Shown: in pieces, positions 1-10,430 of the stretch
Numbering within the stretch: position 1 is the stretch's first letter
Layout of the letters: every line of letters begins with the position of its first letter
NCBI GenBank assembly: GCA_030268105.1
Contig: BSDZ01000010.1
Span: 4,192,001 to 4,256,000 of the forward strand
Direction of reading: 5' to 3'
Length of the DNA stretch: 64,000 bases
Origin: Volvox africanus
Taxonomy: Eukaryota > Chlorophyta > Chlorophyceae > Chlamydomonadales > Volvocaceae
Notes under the pieces: generated by a model
The model's input: the letters and a program-made list of their open reading frames with translations, nothing else
Told to the model about the DNA's origin: nothing
Databases searched by the model: none
Made by a program: the position numbers and the translations under genes

Positions 1-2256
1 ACGGTAATTGAACCGGCGTACAACAACTATCCCCCCTCCCATATGCAGCGTCCTCGCTGCATCGAACAGCATCGACTGCAGAGGTCATTGGGTCTGCGTA
101 ACACGTAGACGAGCCCAATAGGGGCTTCATTTCTGGCAAGAAATTACGCGTCGGCTCCCACAAGTTGTGCTCGCTAGAATAGCCAGTCCACTTGACCAGA
201 TACTCGTGCACCTTCCTTCGTCGCTGTCGACCTATACAGCGAACCCGATAATCCAGTATCCGCTCCACATCAAACACCTTTTGCTTGCCTGCGATCCAGG
301 TTTCGGGACCGGAGTCCATTACTGCAGGGGCATCGGTGTCGTTTGTAATGGGCGCTGTGCCGCGATAAGGACGGATGAGGGAGATGTGAAACGTGGGGTG
401 AATATTCATGTCAGAGGGTAGGGATAGCTCCACAGCTACATTCCCTACCATGCGAACAACGGGACGTGGACCAATCCAGCGAGGTAGCAATTTACGGGAA
501 CCGTCAGCGAGTGAACGCAAGTTCTTAGTGCTCAATAATACCATTTGTCCCACCGAAAATGTTATATCTCGTTTGGATTTATTATAATAGTCCGTCGTCC
601 GTTGTTGCGCCGCATCCAAACATGCCTTCGCGTCTGTCATGCGGGATAGGAACGACTTGGCAAAGGTTTTAGCCGCAGGAATATTTATCTCCAACTCTCG
701 CCACACAGGTAGCGCAGGATGGAATCCATAATTCAGAAAGAAAGGGCTTTGACCTGTTGAGCGGTTAACAGTGTTGTTAAGCGCAAATTCTGCCGAAGTC
801 AGGAATGTATCCCAAACAGAGGGTGTGCGTCCTGAGAAATTCCTCAACATATCGCCCAACGTGCGATTTGTGCGTTCTGTTTGTGCATCGGATTGGGGAT
901 GATATGCTGTGCTCAAATGAACACGCATACCGACGAGTTCACATAGCGCTTCCCAAAACTTAGACGTGAATTGACCGCCGTGATCAGATATCACATTTTT
1001 AGGAACGCCATGCAATCGTACCACGTTATCGAAAAATAATCGTGCTGTTTGCTCAGCGGTGCAAGACGAGGTGCAGGGGGCTAAGTGAACCATCTCAGTT
1101 TTGGGCAGCGCGACTATGAAGTCCATAGAAACACTTTCCCAAGGGGCATCTGGTATAGGTAAAGGTTGTAATAAACCCTGGCCCTTACCGGATAGTGCTT
1201 TATTGCACTGACATAAACTGCACCTTTGCACGAAGTTTTCCGCATCCTTCACCACGCGCGGCCACCAGAACGAGCATCGTACTAGCTCGGCCAATCGTGT
1301 GCTTCCAGGATGTCCTGCTAACGGGTCCTCGTGGAACCGAGCAAGAATATCGTAGCGCAAAGCGTCGTTGTTCGGCAGGACGATTTGTGTGGTCGAGCCA
1401 TCCATTCTCAGCCATAAATCGTTGCGCTTGTGCAGATGTTCCACATTACTTGGCGTAGCGAACCATGGATCCACTTTATACGCCACCTTGAGTCGCTACG
1501 TGAGGTCCGCTGCTATCGGCACCTCCTGACTGCGCGAACGGGTAACCAGTGCTGCTAAAATTGCAGCGTGTAGCGATGGATGTCGACTGAGGACGTCAGC
1601 AATATTAATTCTGCCGGCGATATACTCCCATGTACAGTCGAAACGAGATAGATACTCCATCCATCTGGCTTGTCGTCGATTGAGCGTGGGGATACTCTGT
1701 AAGAATGTCAGCGGTTTGTGGTCGGTCTTCAGTGTAAAAGGGCGGCCTTCGAGGTAACAGCGCCATTCTTTTAAAGCATGCAGAACTGCCAACAGCTCCT
1801 GCTCTCTGGTCGTGTATCGGGTCTCCGCACCCGAGAACTTCCTACTTGTGAAGGTGATCGGTCGTCCTTCCTGCAACAATACAGCACCGCTTCCATGCAG
1901 GGAAGCATCCGATATTACTTCTACACGAAACGGCAACGAGTAATCAGGGAAAGAGAGGGTAACGTCGTCGGCGACGATTCGCTTGAGCTCTTCGAATGCC
2001 TGCTGACGCCCGGGTGTCCAGGCCTCGAGAGAAGCGAAGCCTCCTTTCCTTGTCAGATTTGTAAGTGGGGCCGCAAGAATGGAGTATTTATTAATAAACT
2101 TACGGAAGTAGTTAGTCAAGCCTAAGAACTGGCGTAGCTCGGTGAGGTTCTGCGCATTTGGAAGTCCAAACGACAAGACCGTGTACTCGAAGTGACCCAA
2201 GGGGGTCTGGAAAGCGATTCTCGGAATATCAGAAGCAGCAATGCGTATCTGGTTAT
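1..2256 (-). mobile_element. gypsy-2 LTR retrotransposon relic, copy A (3' half)
   Basis: Ty3/gypsy chromovirus fragment read on the minus strand. It contains the first 25 bases of its 3' LTR (plus 1-25), a purine tract next to it (plus 26-41), a 20-base stem-loop (43-62) and the 3' part of pol. It is cut at 2256 by the 5' LTR of the old gypsy-1 element. The same family recurs at 17630, 58352, 60194 and 63570. The copy runs off the left edge of the window. Confidence 0.9.
42..2256 (-). pseudogene. gypsy-2 pol pseudogene (RT remnant, RNase H, integrase, chromodomain)
   Basis: Read from 2256 downwards, the sequence gives the RT stretch [11 protein letters not shown] and [13 protein letters not shown]. 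It then jumps straight to [18 protein letters not shown], so about 100 residues of RT, including the YLDD active site, have been deleted. RNase H (SDASLHGSGAVLL), a zinc-binding integrase N-terminus, integrase core and a chromodomain ([20 protein letters not shown]) follow. A stop codon after AADLT near 1496 breaks the frame. About 16 residues of the integrase core (equivalent to [15 protein letters not shown] in gypsy-1) are missing near 1095. The second integrase aspartate lies in ISDHGGQF. The copy is clearly dead. Confidence 0.9.
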
Positions 2257-3080
2257 TGTTGTGCTACAGTTCATTTACCGCCGACGCTTAGGTCAATGTG
2301 ATCCTACAAGGCGAAGTGCTATTGTGATGAACACATTGCATATGAATGAATCTTCATGATATAAATGTATTCGTGTACATTTATATATGCATTTGGCATG
2401 TTGTCATTACCCATCGCGACATCGCATCATGGCAAATCCGCCTAGCATGCATAAAAGCCCGAAGCATTGAAGTGCACATTATGCTCGTGCTACGAAACGA
2501 TAAGTAATATTATCTGATATAATATTACTTCATTACAGCACATGTTGAGAGCGCCGCACTCGTCGTGATACATGCCCTGCAACCGGATATCGTTATCCGG
2601 ACCCTTGCATCATGCGAATGCCGGAAAGGCTTATACGTTGTTATGCGTAGACATCGCCTAGACGCAGTAGGGTTGTCACATCTAGGATCGGCCTCCTGAT
2701 GTGAATCGTACGGCATTGGGATGCTGCGAGTATAACAGATGCAAGGACGGCTAAGCAGAAAAAGACATTCGATACCGGAGAACACTCGTGTGTTCTATAT
2801 TACTATTGCTATACGCTATTCTACTTAGCCTGAGCTAAGCCTGAACTTCGCTAATCACCGCCGCGTGATGATTGCTTGCTTCCGGCGCTGACGGCGATTT
2901 CGTCCATTGCATCGTTCCGATCTGTAAGACTGTAAGTTATATCTCTCTTCGTCTTGAAGTCTTCCGCTGTCTCTGTTTGCTCTCGCTTGCCTTGCTGTAC
3001 TTGCAAGTGCTCGCGCATCGGTGTCGAAAGTCTCCAGACGTGCAGATACTGATGAGCAAACGCGAACGAGAGGTACAACA
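2257..3080 (+). repeat. gypsy-1 5' LTR of the old element
   Basis: 824 bp, starting TGTTGTGCTACAG and ending GAGAGGTACAACA. It is followed three bases later by a primer-binding site. Inside are several self-complementary stretches, for example an AAGTAATATTAT / ATAATATTACTT stem with a five-base loop, GAACAC-TCGT-GTGTTC, and a CCGGATA / TATCCGG stem. Confidence 0.93.
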
Positions 3081-3083
3081 ATT

Positions 3084-3099
3084 TGGTATCGAGACAGGT
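3084..3099 (+). other. Primer-binding site, old gypsy-1
   Basis: TGGTATCGAGACAGGT follows the LTR after the spacer ATT. It resembles the tRNA-Met type primer site of plant retrotransposons (TGGTATCAGAGC...), and the bases that continue (AGGTTCG) match a T-arm. The exact tRNA cannot be named without the host tRNA set. Confidence 0.6.
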
Positions 3100-3147
3100 T
3101 CGTTGCCTAACTGTCTCTCTTTGTCTAATCGGAAGTAGGTTCTTTCT

Positions 3148-3630
3148 ATGGCGAGTTCCAGCGATGAACCACGAGGACCGCTAGATACTTTTGCCGAAGA
3201 CCTAGGCCGCGCCGTTTTGGACGCCGCCGCTTCAGGTTTGTAATTGTTTAATTGCTTTTACTTAGATTGCTGCACTTGTTGTGTAAGTGTACGCTCTGAG
3301 TCGCAGGTAATCTCAGTGCACCGGCATTGCTTGCTGCGGCGACTGAGACCGGCTTTCGTCCGGACCAGTTGACGACTCTCATTGCCCAAACTACAGAGAT
3401 CAGGACTGAGCTGGGCAAGTACTTGCTGAGTTTACTGAATCTTCTCAAGAGTACTGTCGGTAGGCTCACCGAATCGCTTTGTACTCTTGCCTTTGCGATA
3501 GAAGTCGGCTTCTATTACGCAAACCTAGGGTATCGTTTCGTGCTCCATGTCCGCGGAACACGACAATACGCCGCACACTAGCCTAGCTAGCCAACCCGAT
3601 TTTGTTGTGGCTGCTAGAGCACCGGATGGT
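3148..3630 (+). pseudogene. gypsy-1 gag remnant with large internal deletion
   Basis: An ATG at 3148 opens MASSSDEPRG... and may splice over a 71-bp GT-AG intron (3236-3306) into a leucine-rich stretch (LLAAATETGFRPDQL...). A second start at 3547 gives MSAEHDNTPHTSLASQPD, matching the gag start of the young copy. After AARAPD the sequence jumps to what in the young copy is the start of pol. This deletes about 1219 bp with one base of microhomology, so capsid and zinc knuckle are lost. The splicing of the leader is inference. Confidence 0.7.
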
Positions 3631-5482
3631 CATCCTTACGGCCAGCCGTTAAGGCATTGTTGCCTTGTGTACTTGGACACATCGAGCGAGTCATTGCGTG
3701 ACGCATCACGCTTGACGGACGCACGGGACTTCTCTGCTTCGACCCGTTGTGTAATTTGTTTACACCTCGCCGTCCCCTGTCGTCTATCGATCTGTCTAAC
3801 CACGTGGTTTTGTTCATCCCCTCGTCTCTGCGTGAGATGTCGGAACAGTTGGCCATATACAGGAGATGTAGGCGTCAATATCCAGGCACCGCCGCATGTG
3901 TTTTACTCCCCACTTTCTGTCGGCGCAAGGCAGAGGCATCGTTAAGGGGTATGCGGCATGTCCACCGGTTCGAGCCGGGCACCGTTTTGTTTAATGGTGT
4001 GGATCGGGAGGGTACGCTGGCTCCGTGGCCAAGCACATCCTACTCGGTTGACGTTTGGTACGAAGCTCCTGACGGGGGTGCCGTAGGTTACGGACCCGCC
4101 TTAAGTGCACTGACGTTGTCTGCTGGGCAGTCGCTCATAGATAACCGTGTCCCTGTGGTTCAGATCGGTTTGAATGGCCGTACTCTGAAGGCACTTGTTG
4201 ACACCGGTGCCAGCGACGACTTCATCTCTGTCGCAGAGGTGAATGCGCTGGGGTTGTCCCCAGAGTCGTCTGATTGTCCACAGGTTACCCTTGCTGACGG
4301 GGGTGAGCATCCCATCGTGGGCAGGATTACCCTTAGCCTATCGATAGGCCCTTTGCGTGTTGTGACCCAGCCGTACGTGCTGCAGGGCTTAGCAGAGACT
4401 GCACCGTACATAATGGGGTCGTCGACATTACGGCAGTACCGCGCGTGCATCGACATGGAGACCGCAACCCTGCATATGTGCAAGGGTACTCTGTCGATTA
4501 AGGTACCTTTCCTGTCGTTCGAACATGTCACACCAAAGGAGGGCGAAACTGAGGCGGTGCCTATGGTTAATTTCGCTGTGACCGCAATGGCCGCGCGAAT
4601 CGAACCAGAGCTAGTCGGGCGTAAGGAGGCCGTCCGTTTGTTACGGAAGGGTGCCCACGGACTGCTTTTAAGGCCGCGGGTGAGCTGTTGTGTCACCACC
4701 GCGCAGATTTCTGCGGATCCTGAGGTTGAGGCCCTACTGTCGCAGTATGAGGACGTCTTTAAAGATATCCCTGGCCTACCACCTATGCGTCCTGTTGATC
4801 ACACAATCCCTCTCATGCCTGGAGCGCAGCCTACAGCCCGGCCAATGTACAGGTTGAGTCCATTGGAGCTGGATGAGGTAAAGCGCCAGGTGACGGATTT
4901 GCTCGCGAAGGGTATGATACGCCCCAGCACATCCCCGTATTCTGCACCGATTTTGTTTGTCAGTAAGAAGGATGGGACCTTGCGCATGTGCATTGATTAC
5001 CGGGGGTTAAATGCGAATACGGTGAAAAATCGCTACCCTTTGCCATGCGTTGACGACCTGTTGGATAAGCTGAAGGGATCGGCTTATTTTTCCTCAATTG
5101 ACTTACAACAGGGCTACAATCAGATTCGCATCGCTGCCTCTGATATCCCGAAAACCACTTTTCGGATGCCCTTCGGTCACTTTGAGTATACGGTCCTATC
5201 GTTTGGTTTGACTAATGCCCCTGCGACGTTTCAGGCGGTTATGGACCGAATGTTTAGGCCGTTTATCGACAGGTTCGTTCTTTGCTACCTGGATGACATC
5301 TTGGTATATTCTAAGACGCGCGAGGAGCACTTGGAGCATCTTCGGCTCGTGCTCGACGTTATGAGGCGGGAGCAATTGTTTGCTAAACGCGCCAAATGCT
5401 TTTGGGCGCAGCCTCAGGTGGAATATTTGGGCCACATTGTGTCGGCCACCAGTGTGAAGATGGACCCGCGGAAGGTCGCCGT
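3631..5482 (+). pseudogene. Old gypsy-1 pol, 5' part (MTase-like domain, protease, RT)
   Basis: The pol frame enters directly from the gag deletion. A nonsense codon TGA at 3699-3701 replaces the CGA of the young copy. The domain before the protease ([13 protein letters not shown]...FIPSSLREM) is followed by a retropepsin with DTGASDDFI, and RT with LYLDD-type active site written YLDDILVYS and [12 protein letters not shown]. Reading stops at 5482, where the young gypsy-1 copy has inserted within codons for VAVV. The frame continues at 12957 after the insertion. Target duplication GCCGT lies at 5478-5482 and 12954-12958. Confidence 0.92.
5478..5482. repeat. Target site duplication GCCGT (left)
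   Basis: Five bases directly before the young LTR, repeated exactly at 12954-12958. With one copy removed, the old pol frame reads through ...VAVVRD. Confidence 0.95.
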
Positions 5483-6306
5483 TGTTGTACCTCTCGTTCG
5501 CGTTTGCTCATGAGTATCTGCACGTCTGGAGACTATCGACACCGATGCGCGAGCACTTGCAAGTACAGCAAGGCAAGCGAGAGCAAACAGAGACAGCGGA
5601 AGACTTCAAGACGAAGAGAGATATAACTTACAGTTTTACGGATCAGAACGATGCAATGGACGAAATCGCCGTCAGCGCCGGAAGCAAGCAATCATCACGC
5701 GGCGGTGATTAGCGAAGTTCAGGCTTAGCTCGGGCTAAGTAGAATAGTGTATAGAAATAGTAATTTAGAACACACGAGTGTTCTCCGGCATCGGATGTCT
5801 TGTCTAGCTTAGCCGTCCTCGCATCTGTTATACTCGCAGCATCGCAGTGCCGTACGATTCACATTAGGAGGCCGATCCTAGATGTGACAACCCTACTGCG
5901 TCTAGGCGATGTCTACGCATAACAACGTATAAGCCTTTCCGGCATTCGCATGATGCAAGGGTCCGGATAACGATATCCGGTTGCAGGGCATGTATCGCGA
6001 CGAGTGCGGCGCTCTCAACGTGTGCTTAAATGAAGTAATATTATATCAGATAATATTACTTATCGTTTCGTAGCACGAGCATAATGCGCACTTCAATGAT
6101 TCGGTCATCCATGCATGCTAGGCGGATTTGCCATGATGCGATGTCGCGATGGATAATGACAACATGCCAAATGCATATATAAATGTATACGAATACATTT
6201 ATATAATGCAGATTCATTAATATGTAATGCGTTCATCACAAAAGCACTTCGCCTCGTAGGATCGCGTCGACCTACGTGTCGGCGGAAAATGAACCGTAGC
6301 ACAACA
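5483..6306 (-). repeat. 3' LTR of the young gypsy-1
   Basis: 824 bp. On the minus strand it starts TGTTGTGCTACGG and ends GGTACAACA. It is virtually identical to 12130-12953. Confidence 0.96.
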
Positions 6307-6321
6307 ATTATCCCCCCTCCC
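6307..6321 (-). other. Polypurine tract of the young gypsy-1
   Basis: GGGAGGGGGGATAAT on the minus strand directly precedes the 3' LTR, as needed for plus-strand priming. The same tract is next to the LTRs at 15145-15160 and 59369-59383 and, inverted, at 26-41. Confidence 0.88.
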
Positions 6322-6323
6322 GT

Positions 6324-6343
6324 ATGCAGCGTCCTCGCTGCAT
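6324..6343 (-). other. Conserved stem-loop before the polypurine tract
   Basis: ATGCAGCGAGGACGCTGCAT has a perfect 8-bp stem and an AGGA loop. It is identical at 43-62, 15124-15143 and 59347-59366, so it is shared by both gypsy families. Confidence 0.75.
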
Positions 6344-6365
6344 CATACAGCATCGACTGCAGGGG

Positions 6366-9300
6366 TCATTGGGCTTGCGTGGCACGTTTGCGGGCTTCTT
6401 CGAGCAGGGGTTTCATGTCCTGTGAGAAGTTGCGTGCCGGTTCCCATGAGTTGTGCTCGTCGGTATACCCTGTCCACTTAACCAAGTACTCGTGTACTGT
6501 TCGCTTACGTCGGTGTCGGCCCACACGACGCGCGCGATAATCTAACACCCGCTCCACATCGTAAAACTTCTGTTTACCAGCGATCCAGGTCTCGGGAACT
6601 GGTTCGATCGCTGTGGGGGCGTTAGCCGGCTCAGGGACGGGTTCCGTACCACGATACGGACGAACAAGCGATACGTGAAACGTGGGGTGAATGGTCATAT
6701 CAGTGGGCAATGCAAGCTCCACAGCCACATTCCCAACCATGCGCACGACAGGATACGGACCAATCCAGCGGGGTAAGAGTTTTCGGGATCCGTCGGCCAA
6801 GGAACGCAAGTTCTTGGTGCTTAGCAACACGAGTTGCCCTTCCGAAAACGTCACATCCTGCTTAGATTTGTTATAGTATTCCGTTGTTCGTTGCTGCGCC
6901 GCGTCCAAACACGACTTCGCGTCTGTGATTCGGGACATAAAAGACTTGGCAAAAAGTTTAGCAGCAGGCACGTTCACTTCCAACTCACGCCACACGGGTA
7001 GCGCGGGATGAAACCCATAGTTGAGAAAGAACGGACTTTGGCCTGTAGAGCGGTTAACAGCGTTGTTAAGCGCGAATTCTGCCGCAGTCAAATACGTATC
7101 CCAGACGAGTGGTGTGCGACCAGCATAATTGCGCAACATATCACCCAACGTGCGGTTTGTGCGTTCGGTTTGACCATCAGTCTGCGGGTGATACGCCGTG
7201 CTCAGGTTGACGCGCATGCCAACTAGTTTGCAGAGCGCTTCCCAAAACTTAGACGTGAACTGTCCACCGCGGTCCGAGATCACATTTTTGGGAATCCCGT
7301 GTAACCGAACCACATTATCGAAAAACAAACGTGCGGTTTGCTCAGCCGTGCAGGATGATGTGCATGGTGCTAGGTGAACCATCTTAGTCAGACGATCGAC
7401 CATTACGAACACCGCATCGTATCCCCCCTCAGTTTTGGGCAGCGCGACTACGAAGTCCATGGAAACACTTTCCCAAGGCGCATCCGGGACAGGCAACGGT
7501 TGCAACAACCCATGGCCCTTACCGGACAAAGCCTTATTGCGCTGGCACAGACTGCATGTCTGGACGAAGTTCGCCGCATCCTTAGCCAAACGAGGCCACC
7601 AAAAGGAACGTTGCACCAAGTCGATCAATCGCTTGCTACCAGGGTGTCCTGCTAACGGGTCCTCGTGGAACCGTGCAAGGATGTCGTAGCGTAGCGCGTC
7701 GTCGTTCGGAACGACGATTTGCGTAGCTGCACCCTCCGTCCGTAGCCAAAGGCCATTCTGCTTGCGAAGGTTTTCTACATTAGCCGGGTCCGCGAACCAG
7801 GCGTCTGTGCTGTAGGCAACCTTCAACCGCTCCGCGAGGTCCGTCGCGATCGGAACCTCCTCGCTACGCGGCCGCACGACGGGCGCTGCCAAAATTGCAG
7901 CGTGTAGCGACGGATGTCGACTGAGAGCATCGGCAATATTCAATTTACCAGAAATATACTCCCAGGTGCAGTTGAACCTAGCTAGATATTCCATCCACCT
8001 AGCTTGACGGCGGTTCAACGTCGGAACGCTTTGCAAAAACGTTAGGGGCTTATGGTCAGTCTTTAAAGTAAACGGGCGTCCCTCGAGGTAACAGCGCCAT
8101 TCCTTTAAAGCATGCAGCACGGCCAGAAGCTCCTGTTCCCCGGTGGTGTAGCGAATTTCCGCACCAGAAAACTTCTTACTCGTGAAGGCGATCGGTCGCC
8201 CTTCCTGTAACAATACAGCGCCGCTTCCAAATATTGAGGCATCAGACACTACCTCAACACGAAATGGCAACGAGTAATCAGGGAATGCAAGGGTGACATC
8301 TTCGGCAACGATCCGTTTGAGCTCTTCGAATGCCCGCTGGCATTGCGACGTCCACGACTCGAGCGAAACGAAAACGCCTTTGCGAGTTAAGTTAGTAAGC
8401 GGGGCCGCAATGATGGAATATTTTTCAATGAACTTCCGGAAATAATTGGTCAAGCCAAGGAACTTACGCAGCTCCGTGAGGTTCTGAGGCGCGGGCCAAT
8501 CGCGAACCACGGCGACCTTCCGCGGGTCCATCTTCACACCGGTGGCCGACACAATGTGGCCCAAATATTCCACCTGAGGCTGCGCCCAAAAGCATTTGGC
8601 GCGTTTAGCAAACAATTGCTCCCGCCTCATAACGTCGAGCACGAGCCGAAGATGCTCCAAGTGCTCCTCGCGCGTTTTAGAATATACCAAGATGTCATCC
8701 AGGTAGCAAACAACGAACCTGTCGATAAACGGCCTAAATATTCGGTCCATAACCGCCTGAAACGTCGCAGGGGCATTAGTCAAACCAAACGATAGGACCG
8801 TATACTCAAAGTGACCGAAGGGCGTCCGAAAAGCGGTTTTCGGGATATCAGAAGCAGCGATGCGAATCTGATTGTAGCCCTGTTGTAAGTCAATTGAGGA
8901 AAAATAAGCCGAGCCCTTCAGCTTATCCAACAGGTCGTCAACGCGTGGCAAAGGGTAGCGATTTTTCACCGTATTCGCATTTAACCCCCGGTAATCAATG
9001 CACATGCGCAAGGTCCCATCCTTCTTACCGACAAACAAAATCGGTGCAGAATACGGGGATGTGCTGGGGCGTATCATACCCTTCGCGAGTAAATCCGTCA
9101 CCTGGCGCTTTACCTCATCCAGCTCCAATGGACTCAACCTGTACATTGGCCGGGCTGTAGGCTGCGCTCCAGGCATGAGAGGGATTGTGTGATCAACAGG
9201 ACGCATAGGTGGTAGGCCGGGGATATCTTTAAAGACGTCCTCATACTGCGACAGTAGGGCCTCAACCTCAGGATCCGCAGAAATCTGCGCGGTGGTGACA

Positions 9301-10427
9301 CAACAGCTCACCCGCGGCCTTAAAAGCAGTCCGTGGGCACCCTTCCGTAACAAACGGACGGCCTCCTTACGCCCGACTAGCTCTGGTTCGATTCGCGCGG
9401 CCATTGCGGTCACAGCGAAATTAACCATAGGCACCGCCTCAGTTTCGCCCTCCTTTGGTGTGACATATTCGAACGACAGGAAAGGTACCTTAATCGACAG
9501 AGTACCCTTGCACATGTGCAGGGTTGCGGTCTCCATGTCGATGCGCGCGCGGTACTGTCGTAATGTCGACGACCCCATTATGTACGGTGCAGTCTCTGCT
9601 AAGCCCTGCAGCACGTACGGCCGGGTCACAACACGCAAAGGGCCTATCGATAGGCTAAGGGTAATCCTGCCCACGATGGGATGCTTACCCCCGTCAGCAA
9701 GGGTAACCTGTGGACAATCAGACGACTCTGGGGACAACCCCAGCGCATTCACCTCTGCGACAGAGATGAAGTCGTCGCTGGCACCGGTGTCAACAAGTGC
9801 CTTCAGAGTACGGCCATTCAAACCGATCTGAACCACAGGGACACGGTTATCTACGAGCGACTGCCCAGCAGACAACGTCAGTGCACTTAAGGCGGGTCCG
9901 TAACCAACGGCACCCCCATCAGGAGCTTCGTACCAAACGTCAACCGAGTAGGATAGGCATGGCCACGGAGCCAGCGTACCCTCCCAATCCACACCATTAA
10001 ACAAAACGGTGCCCGGCTCGAACCGGTGGACATGCCGCATACCCCTTAACGATGCCTCTGCCTTGCGCCGACAGAAAGCAGGGAGTAATACACATGCGGC
10101 AGTGCCTGGATATTGACGCCTACATCTCCTGTATATGGCCAACTGTTCCGACATCTCACGCAGAGACGAGGGGATGAACAAAACTACGTGGTTAGACAGA
10201 TCGATAGACGACAGGGGACGGCGAGGTGTAAACAGATTACACAACGGGTCGAAGCAGAGAAGTCCCGTGCGTCCGTCAAGCGTGATGCGTCGCGCAATGA
10301 CTCGCTCGATGTGTCCAAGTACACAAGGCAACAATGCCTTAACGGCTGGCCGTAAGGATGACCACCGACCACGCGTTAGTTCAGAAATCCCAGGTGGTGC
10401 CCCCTCCGCAGGAACCAGGGCAAGCCC
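6366..10427 (-). CDS. gypsy-1 Pol polyprotein (MTase-like, protease, RT, RNase H, integrase, chromodomain)
   Basis: 1353 residues, in the same frame as gag but separated from it by one UAG at 10428-10430. In order the domains are: (1) a region of about 150 residues with [30 protein letters not shown] and [12 protein letters not shown], resembling the Dam-like methyltransferase domain seen in other algal gypsy Pols but with IPSS where the catalytic PP motif would be; (2) retropepsin DTGASDDFI; (3) RT with YLDDILVYS near 8700; (4) RNase H with SDASIFGSG; (5) integrase with an HHCC zinc region (GHPGSKRLI...CSLCQRNK) and D-D-E residues in [16 protein letters not shown] and GQTERTN; (6) a C-terminal chromodomain, [20 protein letters not shown]. 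Everything is intact, so the copy may be active. Pol has no ATG near its start and presumably needs readthrough of the UAG. Confidence 0.95.
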   Translation of the reverse strand, partial: GLALVPAEGAPPGISELTRGRWSSLRPAVKALLPCVLGHIERVIARRITLDGRTGLLCFDPLCNLFTPRRPLSSIDLSNHVVLFIPSSLREMSEQLAIYRRCRRQYPGTAACVLLPAFCRRKAEASLRGMRHVHRFEPGTVLFNGVDWEGTLAPWPCLSYSVDVWYEAPDGGAVGYGPALSALTLSAGQSLVDNRVPVVQIGLNGRTLKALVDTGASDDFISVAEVNALGLSPESSDCPQVTLADGGKHPIVGRITLSLSIGPLRVVTRPYVLQGLAETAPYIMGSSTLRQYRARIDMETATLHMCKGTLSIKVPFLSFEYVTPKEGETEAVPMVNFAVTAMAARIEPELVGRKEAVRLLRKGAHGLLLRPRVSCCVTTAQISADPEVEALLSQYEDVFKDIPGLPPMRPVDHTIPLMPGAQPTARPMYRLSPLELDEVKRQVTDLLAKGMIRPSTSPYSAPILFVGKKDGTLRMCIDYRGLNANTVKNRYPLPRVDDLLDKLKGSAYFSSIDLQQGYNQIRIAASDIPKTAFRTPFGHFEYTVLSFGLTNAPATFQAVMDRIFRPFIDRFVVCYLDDILVYSKTREEHLEHLRLVLDVMRREQLFAKRAKCFWAQPQVEYLGHIVSATGVKMDPRKVAVVRDWPAPQNLTELRKFLGLTNYFRKFIEKYSIIAAPLTNLTRKGVFVSLESWTSQCQRAFEELKRIVAEDVTLAFPDYSLPFRVEVVSDASIFGSGAVLLQEGRPIAFTSKKFSGAEIRYTTGEQELLAVLHALKEWRCYLEGRPFTLKTDHKPLTFLQSVPTLNRRQARWMEYLARFNCTWEYISGKLNIADALSRHPSLHAAILAAPVVRPRSEEVPIATDLAERLKVAYSTDAWFADPANVENLRKQNGLWLRTEGAATQIVVPNDDALRYDILARFHEDPLAGHPGSKRLIDLVQRSFWWPRLAKDAANFVQTCSLCQRNKALSGKGHGLLQPLPVPDAPWESVSMDFVVALPKTEGGYDAVFVMVDRLTKMVHLAPCTSSCTAEQTARLFFDNVVRLHGIPKNVISDRGGQFTSKFWEALCKLVGMRVNLSTAYHPQTDGQTERTNRTLGDMLRNYAGRTPLVWDTYLTAAEFALNNAVNRSTGQSPFFLNYGFHPALPVWRELEVNVPAAKLFAKSFMSRITDAKSCLDAAQQRTTEYYNKSKQDVTFSEGQLVLLSTKNLRSLADGSRKLLPRWIGPYPVVRMVGNVAVELALPTDMTIHPTFHVSLVRPYRGTEPVPEPANAPTAIEPVPETWIAGKQKFYDVERVLDYRARRVGRHRRKRTVHEYLVKWTGYTDEHNSWEPARNFSQDMKPLLEEARKRATQAQ

Positions 10428-10430
10428 CTA
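10428..10430 (-). promoter_or_regulatory. In-frame UAG between gag and pol, candidate readthrough site
   Basis: Gag ends ...PFVPQPK-UAG and pol continues in the same frame ([13 protein letters not shown]...) for 31 codons before the conserved RPAVKALLP. The next codon is GGG. A possible hairpin (UGCCCU pairing with AGGGGCA-type bases) starts a few bases downstream. The gypsy-2 copies at 18045-18047 and 61870-61872 have UAG at the same place. Confidence 0.7.
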
